Part shown: positions 18,871 through 27,177 of the stretch, one piece after another | Layout of the letters: every line of letters begins with the position of its first letter | Numbering within the stretch: position 1 is the first letter of the stretch | DNA from: Gemmatimonadota bacterium | GTDB taxonomy: Bacteria; Gemmatimonadota; Gemmatimonadetes; Gemmatimonadales; Gemmatimonadaceae | Reading direction: 5' to 3' | Assembly (NCBI GenBank): GCA_016719105.1 | Contig: JADKAQ010000001.1 | Span: 771,933 to 835,932, forward strand | Length of the DNA stretch: 64,000 bases | Program-made: the position numbers and the translations under genes | The notes under the pieces: model-generated | Databases searched by the model: none | What the model was told of the DNA's origin: nothing | What the model saw: the letters and a program-made list of their open reading frames with translations, nothing else

Positions 18871-19290
18871 ATGATTAGGCGCAAAGGCATTTCACGAATC
18901 GACCAGCCGGAGAAGCACAACCACGGCTGGCTTGTTCAGGTCACTTTCGAAGGCAAAACCCACCGGAAGTGGTTCTCGGACAACAAGCATGGTGGCAAGA
19001 AGAAGGCGTTCGCGCAGGCCGTGGTCTGGCGCGACAAGACCGAGAAGGCGCTGGGCAAGCCGCAGACGGGTCGGGTGGTGGTGCGTTCCCGCCGAAACAA
19101 GTACGGCGTGACGGGTGTGCAGTGGGACAAGCGGCATCAGGCATTCATCGTCTCCATCAATCCTGAGCCCGGCAAGCAGAAGCGCTTCTACGTCCCTGCC
19201 AAGGGTCGCAAGAAGGCCGAGGCGCTGGAAGAGGCGAAGAAGCTCCGCCTCAAGCTGGAGAAGGAGATCTACGCGAAGCGCGGCGCCTAA
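18871..19290 (+). CDS. Small protein with two AP2/ERF-like DNA-binding domains
   Basis: A 139-residue basic protein made almost only of two AP2-like modules. The first (about residues 5-55) contains 'GISRIDQPEKHNHGWLVQV' and a Lys-rich helix ending 'AFAQAVVWRDKTEK'; the second (about 75-135) contains 'YGVTGVQWDKRHQAFIVSI' and the helix 'ALEEAKKLRLKLEKEIY'. The strand-strand-strand-helix order with Trp/Phe core residues is that of AP2 domains. In bacteria these usually occur fused to HNH endonucleases or integrases; no catalytic domain is present here. It is the only rightward gene beyond dif, sits between dif and a tRNA, and has its own promoter and terminator. Probable DNA-binding protein; targets unknown. 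Confidence 0.7.
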   Translation: MIRRKGISRIDQPEKHNHGWLVQVTFEGKTHRKWFSDNKHGGKKKAFAQAVVWRDKTEKALGKPQTGRVVVRSRRNKYGVTGVQWDKRHQAFIVSINPEPGKQKRFYVPAKGRKKAEALEEAKKLRLKLEKEIYAKRGA

Positions 19291-19312
19291 GGCATCAGAC
19301 GCTGGAGCAGAC

Positions 19313-19353
19313 AGGGGCCCCGACCGCTTTCACGCGGAGGGGCCCCTTGTCTT
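19313..19353. terminator. Strong terminator between AP2-domain gene and tRNA-Arg
   Basis: AGGGGCCCC (19313-19321) pairs with GGGGCCCCT (19339-19347), with an inner CCGC/GCGG stem, followed by TTGTCTT on the plus strand. It lies 22 bases after the AP2 gene stop and faces the convergent tRNA, so it may stop transcription from both sides. Confidence 0.75.
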
Positions 19354-19399
19354 GGCGGATGCCGCACGACGCAAGGCGCAACGCACTGCACCGCCGAGG

Positions 19400-19473
19400 T
19401 GCCCCCGACACGATTCGAACGTGCGACCAACGGTTTAGGAAACCGCTGCTCTATCCATCTGAGCTACGGGGGC
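19400..19473 (-). tRNA. tRNA-Arg (anticodon CCT)
   Basis: A 74-base cloverleaf read on the minus strand: acceptor GCCCCCG/CGGGGGC, D-stem GCTC/GAGC, anticodon stem GCGGT/ACCGT with loop TTCCTAA (anticodon CCT, reading AGG), T-arm GCACG-TTCGAAT-CGTGT, discriminator A. CCA is not encoded. It lies 74 bases downstream of apt in the same direction. AGG is a rare codon in this GC-rich sequence. Confidence 0.97.
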
Positions 19474-19547
19474 ATGCCCAAGGCGCGCCGTGAATCTACC
19501 CGTGCGCCGAGAGACGGTAAAGCCGAGAGCAGGCCCGTCCCCCTCGG

Positions 19548-20111
19548 CTAGTAGACGATCGCACTCTCCACACGCTGCCCGGGGAGCATCGCGCGCCCGC
19601 CCAGGAACGCGAGCTCGATCAGGAAGGTGCTGCCCACCACTTCGCCGCCAAGCTTATGCACGAGTCGCGAGGCCGCGGCCGCCGTCCCGCCGGTGGCGAG
19701 CACGTCATCGGTGACGAGAACGCGGGCCCCGCTTCCCAACGCATCGATGTGCACTTCGAGCGCGTCGGTGCCGTACTCGAGCGCATACTCCTCGCGCGTC
19801 GTCTCGTACGGCAGCTTGCCCGGCTTGCGCACAGGGATAAGACCGGCGCCGAGCGTCACCGCGACGGGCCCTCCAAACAGGAAGCCGCGGCTCTCGATCG
19901 ACAGCACATGCGTGATCCCAGCGTCTCGAAACGGTGCCGCCAGCTGCGCGCACGTTGCCGCGAAGAGCTCGGCGTCGCCCAGGAGCGGCGTGATGTCCTT
20001 GAACGAGATGCCCGGCTTGGGATAGTCGGGGATCTCGCGAATTGCGCGACGAATGGCCGCGCGGAGCGCGTCCTCGCCTGCGGCGCCTGCCGCGCCAGCC
20101 GCGTGAGTCAC
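19548..20111 (-). CDS. apt: Adenine phosphoribosyltransferase
   Basis: Purine salvage: adenine + PRPP to AMP. 187 residues, normal length. Seen: 'IPDYPKPGISFKDITPLL' near the N-terminus, 'ESRGFLFGGPVAVTLGAGLI', 'RKPGKLPYET', and the PRPP-binding motif 'VLVTDDVLATGGTA'. I chose GTG at 20111, which overlaps the acylphosphatase stop as GTGA; a longer frame exists but its extra N-terminus is Arg-rich shadow sequence. tRNA-Arg follows. Confidence 0.96.
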   Translation of the reverse strand: MTHAAGAAGAAGEDALRAAIRRAIREIPDYPKPGISFKDITPLLGDAELFAATCAQLAAPFRDAGITHVLSIESRGFLFGGPVAVTLGAGLIPVRKPGKLPYETTREEYALEYGTDALEVHIDALGSGARVLVTDDVLATGGTAAAASRLVHKLGGEVVGSTFLIELAFLGGRAMLPGQRVESAIVY

Positions 20112-20383
20112 TTGAGGATCGTGAAGGGGTGAGGAAGTTCGAGCGACGGCTGGGGGACCAGCTTGATCACTTGCTTCACCGTCGCTCCCGGCGGTCCCTG
20201 TCGCACCGCATCGAGCAAGGCGCGCACAGACTCCTCGCCTCCGGACGCGGCAATCTCGAGGTTGCCGCTGGACAGGTTGCGCACCCATCCCGACAGCTCG
20301 AGTGCTCGTGCCTGTTGTTGAACAAAGTGTCGAAAGCCGATCCCCTGGACTTTCCCGGCGACTTCGATGTGAACGACAGGCAC
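20108..20383 (-). CDS. Acylphosphatase
   Basis: Small enzyme (91 residues) that hydrolyses acyl phosphates. The active-site loop is 'VQGIGFRHFVQQQA' (the usual VxGxxFR motif with catalytic Arg) and the catalytic Asn is in 'GWVRNLSSGN'. GTG start at 20383; the stop overlaps apt. It is 15 bases downstream of the acidic repeat protein gene. Confidence 0.94.
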   Translation of the reverse strand: MPVVHIEVAGKVQGIGFRHFVQQQARALELSGWVRNLSSGNLEIAASGGEESVRALLDAVRQGPPGATVKQVIKLVPQPSLELPHPFTILK

Positions 20384-20398
20384 GAGATCCGAGATGCG

Positions 20399-22300
20399 TT
20401 ACGGTCGGGCTGAAAGGAGCGAGGAGAGGACGCTCGCCAGCACCGCCTCGGGGCTCGCGCCGGCGTCAGTCGTCGGCACAATCTCGCCTCCCCGCACCCG
20501 TCGCGCTACCGCCTCCAGCGTCGCCAGGATGTGCGCCTGCGACTGGGATCGGGCCACGAACGCTCGCAGGTCCACATCGGCCTGGCTTTCCGGGGCGTCA
20601 TCGTCCCCTTCCCGCTCGAGCGATGGCCCAGCTGCAATCCACGCTCCTGTCGACTGGACCCCAGCGACGACCCCATCGCCCATCAGCGACTCCAGCCCGG
20701 GAATCGGCGTGGGCATTGCCACGACCTCCTCCGGAGCGAGCGAGAAGCGATCGAGTTCCGCGTCGAGCAGCGATGACGCGACGGCGGCCGAGCTCTCCGT
20801 CGCCGTCACCGTGTCGTTAACCGGGTCGACGGACCACGCAGCCGCTCCCGTGCCCTTCGCCATTTCCGGCGACATCTCGGCGCTTGGTGCCGGCATGAGC
20901 ACCGACTCCGACTCGCCATCCCATGCTGCGGCCGCGCTGGCAAGTTCAGTTTCGGTGGTCTCCGTTTCGGAAGCCACGGCCTCGATCGACTCTGCCGCCA
21001 CTGCGTCTGGCGCGACCGACGCCTGGACCTCAGCCAACCCGTCGCTCGCCGCCTCGATCGGTGCGAGCGGCGCTGCCGCGTCGAGGAGGGCGGTCGCGGA
21101 GACATCTTCGAAGGCGCCAGCGTCGACGTCTCCCACCTCGACAGGCTCGTCCTGGCCGGCCGACACCGCGGCGACTGCGGATACGATCTCCGATTCGTCG
21201 TCCGGAGTCTCGTAGCCTCCGACGTTCAGCGCGGAACATTCGCTTTCGTCGAGCGCGACGTACGCGCCGTCGTCCAGCGCGGCGTACGCGCTGTCGTCAG
21301 GCGCGGCGTACGCGCTGTCGTCGAGCGCGGCGTACGCTTCGTCATCGAGCACGAAGTCATTCGCGAACTCCACGGGCCGTTCGTCGACCACTGCCGCTGC
21401 GACCTCCGGTAACGCGAGTTCCACCGACGCGGGCTCCGGCGACGAAAGCTCGGGCGACGCGAGCTCGGCGGACGCGAGTTCAGCAGACGCCAGCTCGGCC
21501 GACGCGAGTTCGTTCGATTCAACTGCCAGCGACGCGAATTCGGCCTCGTACACCGTCGCGCCCACGTTCGCGTTCTCGATGCCCGCGCCCCGCCACTCGC
21601 CCTGTTCAGCGAACCGCCCGGCCGGCGCCGACACCTCTTCGGAATCCTGGCGAGCGTCGATGGCGCGCGACCCATTCACCGCGCCTTCCGCCACGCCTGA
21701 CTCGAGCGTCGCGAGCTCAGTAGGAGCCAGCGACTCTACGGCCGATTCACTGGCGACTTCGGCGACCTGCTCAACGGCGGCGACGTCGACGATCGGCTCG
21801 ATCGACGCGGACCATTCCGCCGATTGCGACGCAGGAGCCACTTCCTCGTCGGCGGCGGAGCCGAAAGCGACGGACTCGGCCGCCCACTCGCTCGGGGCCT
21901 CCTGACGCTCGGAAAGCGACTCGACGTCGAGCGCCGAAGAGAAGCCGCCTTCGGCGACCGTTGTGGACTCGTCGACCGCCGCGAGGTCCGGCGCGGTAGA
22001 GTTCGTCCCCTCGATTTCGAGGGCCGTCTCGACCGAGGTGAGGGCGGTCGCCGCATCGGGCGCGAAGACACGCTCGACTGACGCCTCCGCGGACGCCTCC
22101 ACGCCTCGCGGCGTGGCCGAGGCGGTCACGGCCTCGTCCGACCCTCCCTCCGGGACGTGGGCGAAGGGGGCGACGGCGATTCGCCGCGCACCGAGCGCCT
22201 TGAGCGGCCCCTGCCCCGCCCCACGCGGGTTGCCGCTGAAGGGACGAAGGACGGGACGCCGGGGGGCAGTGCCGCCCTGGTCCTGCGAGACATCAGCCAT
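20399..22300 (-). CDS. Large acidic, low-complexity repeat protein of unknown function
   Basis: A 633-residue product dominated by Ala, Glu, Ser, Val and Asp, almost certainly disordered over most of its length. The N-terminus (about residues 1-50) is short and basic ('RRPVLRPFSGNPRG'); the middle has two families of degenerate short repeats; the last about 60 residues form a predicted helical segment ('DLRAFVARSQSQAHILATLE') that looks conserved and folded. ATG at 22300 has a plausible ribosome site (GGAGCGG) and follows pcm by 61 bases. No signal peptide or membrane helix. Strand and codon-position composition support translation, but I do not recognise a family. Confidence 0.7.
   Translation of the reverse strand: MADVSQDQGGTAPRRPVLRPFSGNPRGAGQGPLKALGARRIAVAPFAHVPEGGSDEAVTASATPRGVEASAEASVERVFAPDAATALTSVETALEIEGTNSTAPDLAAVDESTTVAEGGFSSALDVESLSERQEAPSEWAAESVAFGSAADEEVAPASQSAEWSASIEPIVDVAAVEQVAEVASESAVESLAPTELATLESGVAEGAVNGSRAIDARQDSEEVSAPAGRFAEQGEWRGAGIENANVGATVYEAEFASLAVESNELASAELASAELASAELASPELSSPEPASVELALPEVAAAVVDERPVEFANDFVLDDEAYAALDDSAYAAPDDSAYAALDDGAYVALDESECSALNVGGYETPDDESEIVSAVAAVSAGQDEPVEVGDVDAGAFEDVSATALLDAAAPLAPIEAASDGLAEVQASVAPDAVAAESIEAVASETETTETELASAAAAWDGESESVLMPAPSAEMSPEMAKGTGAAAWSVDPVNDTVTATESSAAVASSLLDAELDRFSLAPEEVVAMPTPIPGLESLMGDGVVAGVQSTGAWIAAGPSLEREGDDDAPESQADVDLRAFVARSQSQAHILATLEAVARRVRGGEIVPTTDAGASPEAVLASVLSSLLSARP
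21228..21350 (-). repeat. Tandem 'AYAALDDS' coding repeats
   Basis: Four to five copies of an 8-residue unit of the form A-Y-[AV]-A-[LP]-D-[DE]-[SGE] within the acidic protein, with matching near-identical 24-base DNA units. Suggests recent expansion by slippage or unequal exchange. Confidence 0.7.
21418..21516 (-). repeat. Tandem 'AELAS' coding repeats
   Basis: About six 5-residue units ([AP]-E-[LP]-[AS]-S) in a row inside the acidic protein, encoded by degenerate 15-base units. Codons differ between copies, so the array is older or under protein-level selection. Confidence 0.7.
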
Positions 22301-22361
22301 GTGAGCCGCTCCGATCGACAGTCCGTGACAGTCCGGGATGGGCGGTCGGCCGCGTCTCCTG

Positions 22362-23021
22362 CTAGGGTGACGACCAGCCGTGCGTGCCCAAGAGCGGGAC
22401 GAATCGGACGGGTACGATGTCACGCCGCTCGACCCGATCCGCGTGCCGCGTGACCATGGTGAGCATCTGCTCCCCCCGGTCGCCGAGGGGGATCAGGAGC
22501 CGCCCGCCGACGGCCAACTGGTCGACGAGGGGCTGGGGGATCCCCGGCGACGCGGCCGAGACGAGGATCGCGTCGTACGGCGCGTACTCGCGCCACCCGA
22601 TCGTCCCATCGCCCAGCAGGAAGGACACGTTGCGGACGCCGCACTCGCGCAGGACCTGGCGCGCCCCGTCCAGGAGCGGCCCCACGCGCTCGATCGTGAA
22701 GACCTGGTCGGCGAGGTGGGAGAGCAGGAACGTCTGGTACCCCGACCCCGTGCCGATCTCGAGGACGCGTTCGGTCCCCTTCAGCTGCAAGAGCTGGAGG
22801 TAGCGGGCGTGCACGCTCGGTTGCGAGATCGTCTGCTTGTTGCCGATCGGGATCGACGAGTCCTCGTAGGCGCGGTGGCGAACGCCCGTCGGGACGAAGA
22901 GGTGGCGCGGTGTCTCCTCGATCGCGCGCAGGACGGTCGGGTCGGTGATGCCCCCCGCCTGCAGCAGGTCGACGAGACGACGGCGCGCGCCGCGGTACTC
23001 CGGGTTTACGGAGCTCGCCAC
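22362..23021 (-). CDS. pcm: Protein-L-isoaspartate O-methyltransferase
   Basis: Repairs age-damaged proteins by methylating L-isoaspartyl residues with S-adenosylmethionine. 219 residues; seen 'YEDSSIPIGNKQTISQPS' (family signature) and SAM motif 'VLEIGTGSGYQTFLLS'. GTG at 23021 gives a 16-base overlap with the end of surE. The surE-pcm pair is conserved in many proteobacteria, which supports both calls. Confidence 0.95.
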   Translation of the reverse strand: MASSVNPEYRGARRRLVDLLQAGGITDPTVLRAIEETPRHLFVPTGVRHRAYEDSSIPIGNKQTISQPSVHARYLQLLQLKGTERVLEIGTGSGYQTFLLSHLADQVFTIERVGPLLDGARQVLRECGVRNVSFLLGDGTIGWREYAPYDAILVSAASPGIPQPLVDQLAVGGRLLIPLGDRGEQMLTMVTRHADRVERRDIVPVRFVPLLGTHGWSSP

Positions 23022-23767
23022 CAGCGCTCCGATGCGTCGAGCATGTCCCGATGCGTGAGGTCCAGGTGCAACGGGGTCACGGACACGAAGCCATCACGAA
23101 TCGCCTGGAAGTCGGAGTCGTCGCTCCCGGTCCAGGTGATCTCGCCGCCGCCGATCCAGAAGATCTTGCGGCCCCACGGGTCCTTCATCGGCTGGATCGA
23201 ATTCGAGTAGACCCGCCGACCGAGCCGCGTGAGCTTGATCCCCTTGATCTCGTCGGCGCGCAGCGGTGGCAGGTTCACGTTGAGCAGCGTCCCCTCGGGA
23301 AAAGCGGGGAGCGTCGTCAGGTGGCGCAGGAGCGGGACGAGGATCTCGATCTGCTCATCGAGCTTGGCGATGTCGGCGCGCAGGTCGCCGCCCGCGAACG
23401 AGAAGGCGAGCGAGGGGATGCCTAACGCCAATCCCTCCATGGCCGCCGACACGGTGCCCGAATAGAGCACGTCCTCGCCCATGTTCTGTCCGTGGTTGAT
23501 CCCGCTCAGCACAAAGTCGGGACGCTCGTCCATCAGCGCCTCGACGGCGAGCATCACGCAGTCGGTGGGCGTGCCGTCGACTTGGAAGCGGCGGTCGCCG
23601 CGCCGAACCGGTCGCAGCGGATGATGGAGGGTGAGGGAGTGCGACGTCGCACTCTGCTCGCGATCGGGGGCCACCACGGTGACCTCGCCGATCTGCTCCG
23701 CGGCGCGCACCAGGCAGTCGAGCCCGTGCGCGAGGATGCCATCGTCGTTGGTGCAGAGGAATCGCAT
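23006..23767 (-). CDS. surE: 5'/3'-nucleotidase SurE
   Basis: Metal-dependent survival-protein nucleotidase. The N-terminal 'CTNDDGILAHGL' carries the metal Asp pair, and 'SGINHGQNMGEDVLYSGT' the second metal/phosphate loop. 253 residues is the usual length. ATG at 23767; 93 bases separate it from the merR gene, with nothing else recognised there. Confidence 0.96.
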   Translation of the reverse strand: MRFLCTNDDGILAHGLDCLVRAAEQIGEVTVVAPDREQSATSHSLTLHHPLRPVRRGDRRFQVDGTPTDCVMLAVEALMDERPDFVLSGINHGQNMGEDVLYSGTVSAAMEGLALGIPSLAFSFAGGDLRADIAKLDEQIEILVPLLRHLTTLPAFPEGTLLNVNLPPLRADEIKGIKLTRLGRRVYSNSIQPMKDPWGRKIFWIGGGEITWTGSDDSDFQAIRDGFVSVTPLHLDLTHRDMLDASERWWRAP

Positions 23768-23860
23768 GATGTCGCTAACGGTAGCGCGCCACGGGCGTTT
23801 GGGCTACCTCGGGAACGATTGCGTGGGCCGTCATCATCCCGCGTATCGCCCGACGCATGA

Positions 23861-24259
23861 CTAGCGTTCGGCCCCGGGAAGCTCCTCGGCATCGACCTTC
23901 GGGATCGGCGCCGAGCCGTCGAGGATGGACGCGAGTTGCTCCAGCTCTCGCTGCAGTTCGGCCAGCGTCTCGACGGCGAGCGCCTCGCGCGCCGCGACCT
24001 TGACCGCCCCGCCCTTGCGGTGCTCATCGACCTTCTGCCGCGCCCCGTCGATGGTGTACTTCTCGGTGTAGAGCAGGTGCTTCACGAGCTGGATGAGCTC
24101 CACCTCGCGCCGCTGGTACACCCGGTTGCCGGAGCGATTCTTCGCCGGATTGAGGAATCGGAACTGGCTTTCCCAGTACCGAAGCACGTGCGGCTTGAGA
24201 TCGGTGAGCTGGCAGACGTCACCGATGGAAAAGAACTCCTGGACGACCTCATCGCTCAT
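23861..24259 (-). CDS. MerR-family transcriptional regulator
   Basis: 132 residues with an N-terminal winged HTH: 'FFSIGDVCQLTDLKPHVLRY' then 'NRVYQRREVELIQLVKHLL', followed by a helical dimerisation segment (about residues 75-115). No metal-binding cysteine cluster, so it is not a classical metal sensor; it resembles the short MerR proteins found beside der/gpsA operons. ATG overlaps the gpsA stop. It is probably co-transcribed with the phospholipid genes; targets unknown. Confidence 0.88.
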   Translation of the reverse strand: MSDEVVQEFFSIGDVCQLTDLKPHVLRYWESQFRFLNPAKNRSGNRVYQRREVELIQLVKHLLYTEKYTIDGARQKVDEHRKGGAVKVAAREALAVETLAELQRELEQLASILDGSAPIPKVDAEELPGAER

Positions 24260-25251
24260 GCATCACGCTCCGGGCGCAGTTCACGCCCCATGAGATCGGC
24301 GAGCGCATCGCGCGGCGCCTGCTGTTCGAAGAGGATGCGCGAGATGGCGCGCACGATCGGCATGTCGACACCTTCGCGCTCGGCCAGCGCGCGCGCGCTG
24401 TCGGTCGTGGTGATCCCCTCGGCCACACTTTCCGTGGCCGCGAGGACGTCGGCGAGGGCCCGTCCCTGCCCCACCTCCAGCCCCACAGCGCGATTGCGGC
24501 TGAGCGCCCCGGTGCAGGTGAGCACGAGGTCCCCCATGCCGGCGAGCCCCGCGAACGTCTCGGGGCGCGCACCTAACGCGACCCCGAGCCTCGTCATTTC
24601 AGCCAGTCCGCGGGTGATGAGGGCGGCGCGCGAATTGAGTCCGAGCCCGACCCCCTCGGCGATCCCCGTGGCCACGGCCATCACGTTCTTGAGGGCTCCG
24701 CCCACCTCCACGCCCACCACGTCATCGTTGGAATAGACGCGGAAGACCGGCGAGCTGAGGACGCGTTGCACGGCCGCCGCGGCCGCCGGGTCGTCCGACG
24801 CGGCAACGACGGCAGTGGGCATCCCGCGCGCCACTTCGAGTGCGAAGCTCGGGCCACTCACGGCGACGACCCCGTGTTGCGGCAGTTCCTGGCGCACCAC
24901 GTCGGTCATCAGCGCCAGCGTCCCGCGTTCGATCCCCTTGGTGGCGACGACGGCGAGTGCCCCGGGTTCCACCCGGTGTGCCGCGCCACGCACCACGTCG
25001 CGCAGGACGTGCGACGGCGCCACGTACAGCACCAGCTGCGCCCCGCCTAACGCCTCGGCCATGTCGGTCGTGGCGTGAATGCGGGCATCGAGCGTCGCGC
25101 CGGGGAGGAAGCGCGGGTTGGCGTGCGACAGGTTGAGGTGCGCGGCAACGTCGGCCTCGCGCGCCCACAGGCAGGTCTCATGCCCTCCCTGCGCGAGCAG
25201 GTGCGCCAGCGCGCTCCCCCATGCCCCACCCCCGATGACGGCGCAACGCAT
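24256..25251 (-). CDS. gpsA: Glycerol-3-phosphate dehydrogenase [NAD(P)+]
   Basis: Reduces dihydroxyacetone phosphate to sn-glycerol 3-phosphate, the phospholipid backbone. Rossmann start 'VIGGGAWGSALAHLL', 'VSGPSFALEVARG', catalytic region 'VEVGGALKNVMAVATGIAEG' and 'NSRAALITRGLAEM'. 331 residues. It overlaps plsY by one base and hands its product to PlsY, the next enzyme of the pathway. Confidence 0.96.
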   Translation of the reverse strand: MRCAVIGGGAWGSALAHLLAQGGHETCLWAREADVAAHLNLSHANPRFLPGATLDARIHATTDMAEALGGAQLVLYVAPSHVLRDVVRGAAHRVEPGALAVVATKGIERGTLALMTDVVRQELPQHGVVAVSGPSFALEVARGMPTAVVAASDDPAAAAAVQRVLSSPVFRVYSNDDVVGVEVGGALKNVMAVATGIAEGVGLGLNSRAALITRGLAEMTRLGVALGARPETFAGLAGMGDLVLTCTGALSRNRAVGLEVGQGRALADVLAATESVAEGITTTDSARALAEREGVDMPIVRAISRILFEQQAPRDALADLMGRELRPERDA

Positions 25252-25865
25252 CAGCGCGCCGCTCCTCCGGGTCGCCCGAGCCGCGACTCCTCGCCACGAC
25301 GCAGGCGCCCGATGTTGGCGCGGTGGGTCCAGACCACGAAGGCGGCGATGAGCACCGACACGAGACCGAGGGGCGACGATGCCCCTTCACGCACGACCAC
25401 CGTCGTCGCGAGCGCCGCCGCACCGAGCATCGAGCCTAACGACACGTATCGGGTCGCGGCCACCACGACGACGAACGTGCCGAAGGCGGCGAGAAACGGG
25501 ACGGGGGCCAGCGCCGCGAAGACCCCCGACGCCGTGGCCACCCCCTTGCCGCCCCCCTTGAACAGCCCCGCGTAGGGGCGCACGTGCCCCACGATCGCCG
25601 CGACTCCGAAGGCCACCGGCCACCAGACCCCCGTCACCTGCGCCAGAGAGGGAAAGGCCAGCACCGGGACGGCCCCCTTGAGCGCGTCGAGCAGCAACAC
25701 GACGATGGCCGCCGCCGCCCCGAGGGTGCGATAGACGTTCGTCGCCCCGAGGTTTCCCGAACCGTGCTGGCGCAGGTCGATGCCGCGCAGCGCACGCCCC
25801 GCGAAGTACGCGAACGGTGTCGAACCGAGGAGATACGCAGCCAAGAGTGCGGCGGCAGCAGCCAT
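25251..25865 (-). CDS. plsY: Glycerol-3-phosphate acyltransferase PlsY
   Basis: Inner-membrane enzyme that transfers acyl from acyl-phosphate to glycerol 3-phosphate, the first step of phospholipid synthesis. Signature loops are visible: 'HGSGNLGATNVYRTLG', 'GHVRPYAGLFKGGGKGVATA'. About five membrane helices in 204 residues. One base separates it from der. Confidence 0.95.
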   Translation of the reverse strand: MAAAAALLAAYLLGSTPFAYFAGRALRGIDLRQHGSGNLGATNVYRTLGAAAAIVVLLLDALKGAVPVLAFPSLAQVTGVWWPVAFGVAAIVGHVRPYAGLFKGGGKGVATASGVFAALAPVPFLAAFGTFVVVVAATRYVSLGSMLGAAALATTVVVREGASSPLGLVSVLIAAFVVWTHRANIGRLRRGEESRLGRPGGAAR

Positions 25866-25866
25866 G

Positions 25867-27177
25867 TCAGGGCGCGTTCTTTTTCTTCACCTGGACGCGC
25901 AGCGGATTCCCCTTGAAGCCCCACGCCTCGCGGAAGCCGTTGTGCAGGTAGCGCACATAGTGCTCTTCCAGCGCATCGGTGTTGTTCCCGAAGACGATGA
26001 TCGTCGGGGGCGCCGTCTCCACCTGCGTGGCGTAGTGCAGCTTGACCTCGCGCCCCGCGGCCTGTGGCGGTTGACGACGGGCAACCAGCTCCTCGAGCAC
26101 CGCATTGACCTGCGAGGTCGTGATGCGCTTGTGCCGCTCTTGCTCCACTTCCAGCAGGACGTCGAGGATCCTGGTGACGCGCTGTCCCGTCTTGGCCGAC
26201 GTGAAGAGGAAGGGGACGTTCGTGAGATACGGCGCCTTCTCGATGCACTTCTTCTGGAACTTGGCGGCGGTCTTGTCGTCCTTCGACACCAGGTCCCACT
26301 TGTTGACCACGATGATCATCCCGCGCCCGGCTTCCCACGCCAGCGTGGCGATCTTGAGGTCCTGGTTGTGCAACTCCTCGGTCGCATCGATCAGGAGACA
26401 GCAGATGTCGGCCCGGTCGATCGCGCGACGCGTGCGCAGCGCCGAGTAGAACTCGACGCCGTCGTCCACGCGCGACTGGCGGCGCAAGCCCGCCGTGTCG
26501 ATGAAGACGATGTCGCGCTCGTGATAGCGCATCGGCGAGTCGATCGCGTCGCGCGTCGTCCCGGCCACATCGGAGACGACGAGACGTTCCTCGCCCAGCA
26601 GGCGGTTCACGAACGACGACTTCCCGACGTTGGGACGCCCGACAACCGCGATCTTGAGCGACGTGTCGTCTTCGGCCGGGACCTCGGGGATGTTGGCCAC
26701 GACGATGTCGAGCATGTCGCCCGACTGCTTGCCGCTGACGGCAGAGACCGGGATCGGGTCGCCGGCGCCCAGCTCATAGAACTCGTAATAGTCCGTGGCC
26801 GACGGGTTGTCCGCCTTGTTGGCGATCACGAGGAACGGCTTGCCCGACGTGCGCAGGAGGTCGGCGATGCGATGGTCGACCGGGTGCATCCCGTTCTTGG
26901 CATCGACGACGAAGAGGAGCAGGTCGGCCTCGTCGATCGCCTGTTGCACCTGACGACGGATCTCGAGGTCCATCGCGGCGCGCGGGTCGTCGGTGATCCC
27001 CCCCGTATCCACGAGCCAGAACGCCGAGCCCGCCCATTCGGCGCGCCCGAAATGGCGGTCGCGCGTGGTCCCCGCTTCTTCGCTGACGATCGCCGTGTTG
27101 CGCCCGACGATGCGGTTGAACAGCGCCGACTTCCCCACGTTCGGGCGGCCGACGAGTGCGACGACGGGAAGACTCAC
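25867..27177 (-). CDS. der: Ribosome biogenesis GTPase Der
   Basis: Essential double GTPase that acts in 50S assembly. Two G domains in tandem with P-loops 'GRPNVGKSALFN' (about residue 9) and 'GRPNVGKSSFVN' (about 183), each with NKxD ('NKAD', 'NKWD'), then a C-terminal KH-like domain. 436 residues. Overlaps the DUF512 gene by four bases. The der-plsY-gpsA order is a common bacterial arrangement. Confidence 0.97.
   Translation of the reverse strand: MSLPVVALVGRPNVGKSALFNRIVGRNTAIVSEEAGTTRDRHFGRAEWAGSAFWLVDTGGITDDPRAAMDLEIRRQVQQAIDEADLLLFVVDAKNGMHPVDHRIADLLRTSGKPFLVIANKADNPSATDYYEFYELGAGDPIPVSAVSGKQSGDMLDIVVANIPEVPAEDDTSLKIAVVGRPNVGKSSFVNRLLGEERLVVSDVAGTTRDAIDSPMRYHERDIVFIDTAGLRRQSRVDDGVEFYSALRTRRAIDRADICCLLIDATEELHNQDLKIATLAWEAGRGMIIVVNKWDLVSKDDKTAAKFQKKCIEKAPYLTNVPFLFTSAKTGQRVTRILDVLLEVEQERHKRITTSQVNAVLEELVARRQPPQAAGREVKLHYATQVETAPPTIIVFGNNTDALEEHYVRYLHNGFREAWGFKGNPLRVQVKKKNAP

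Noticed and set aside
19400..19473. Possible integration of a mobile element at tRNA-Arg
   Set aside because: I see no duplicate of the tRNA 3' end, no integrase and no transposase in the window.
21228..21516. Tandem repeats considered as a CRISPR array
   Set aside because: Units are 15 or 24 bases, lie in one open frame, have no unique spacers and encode peptide repeats.
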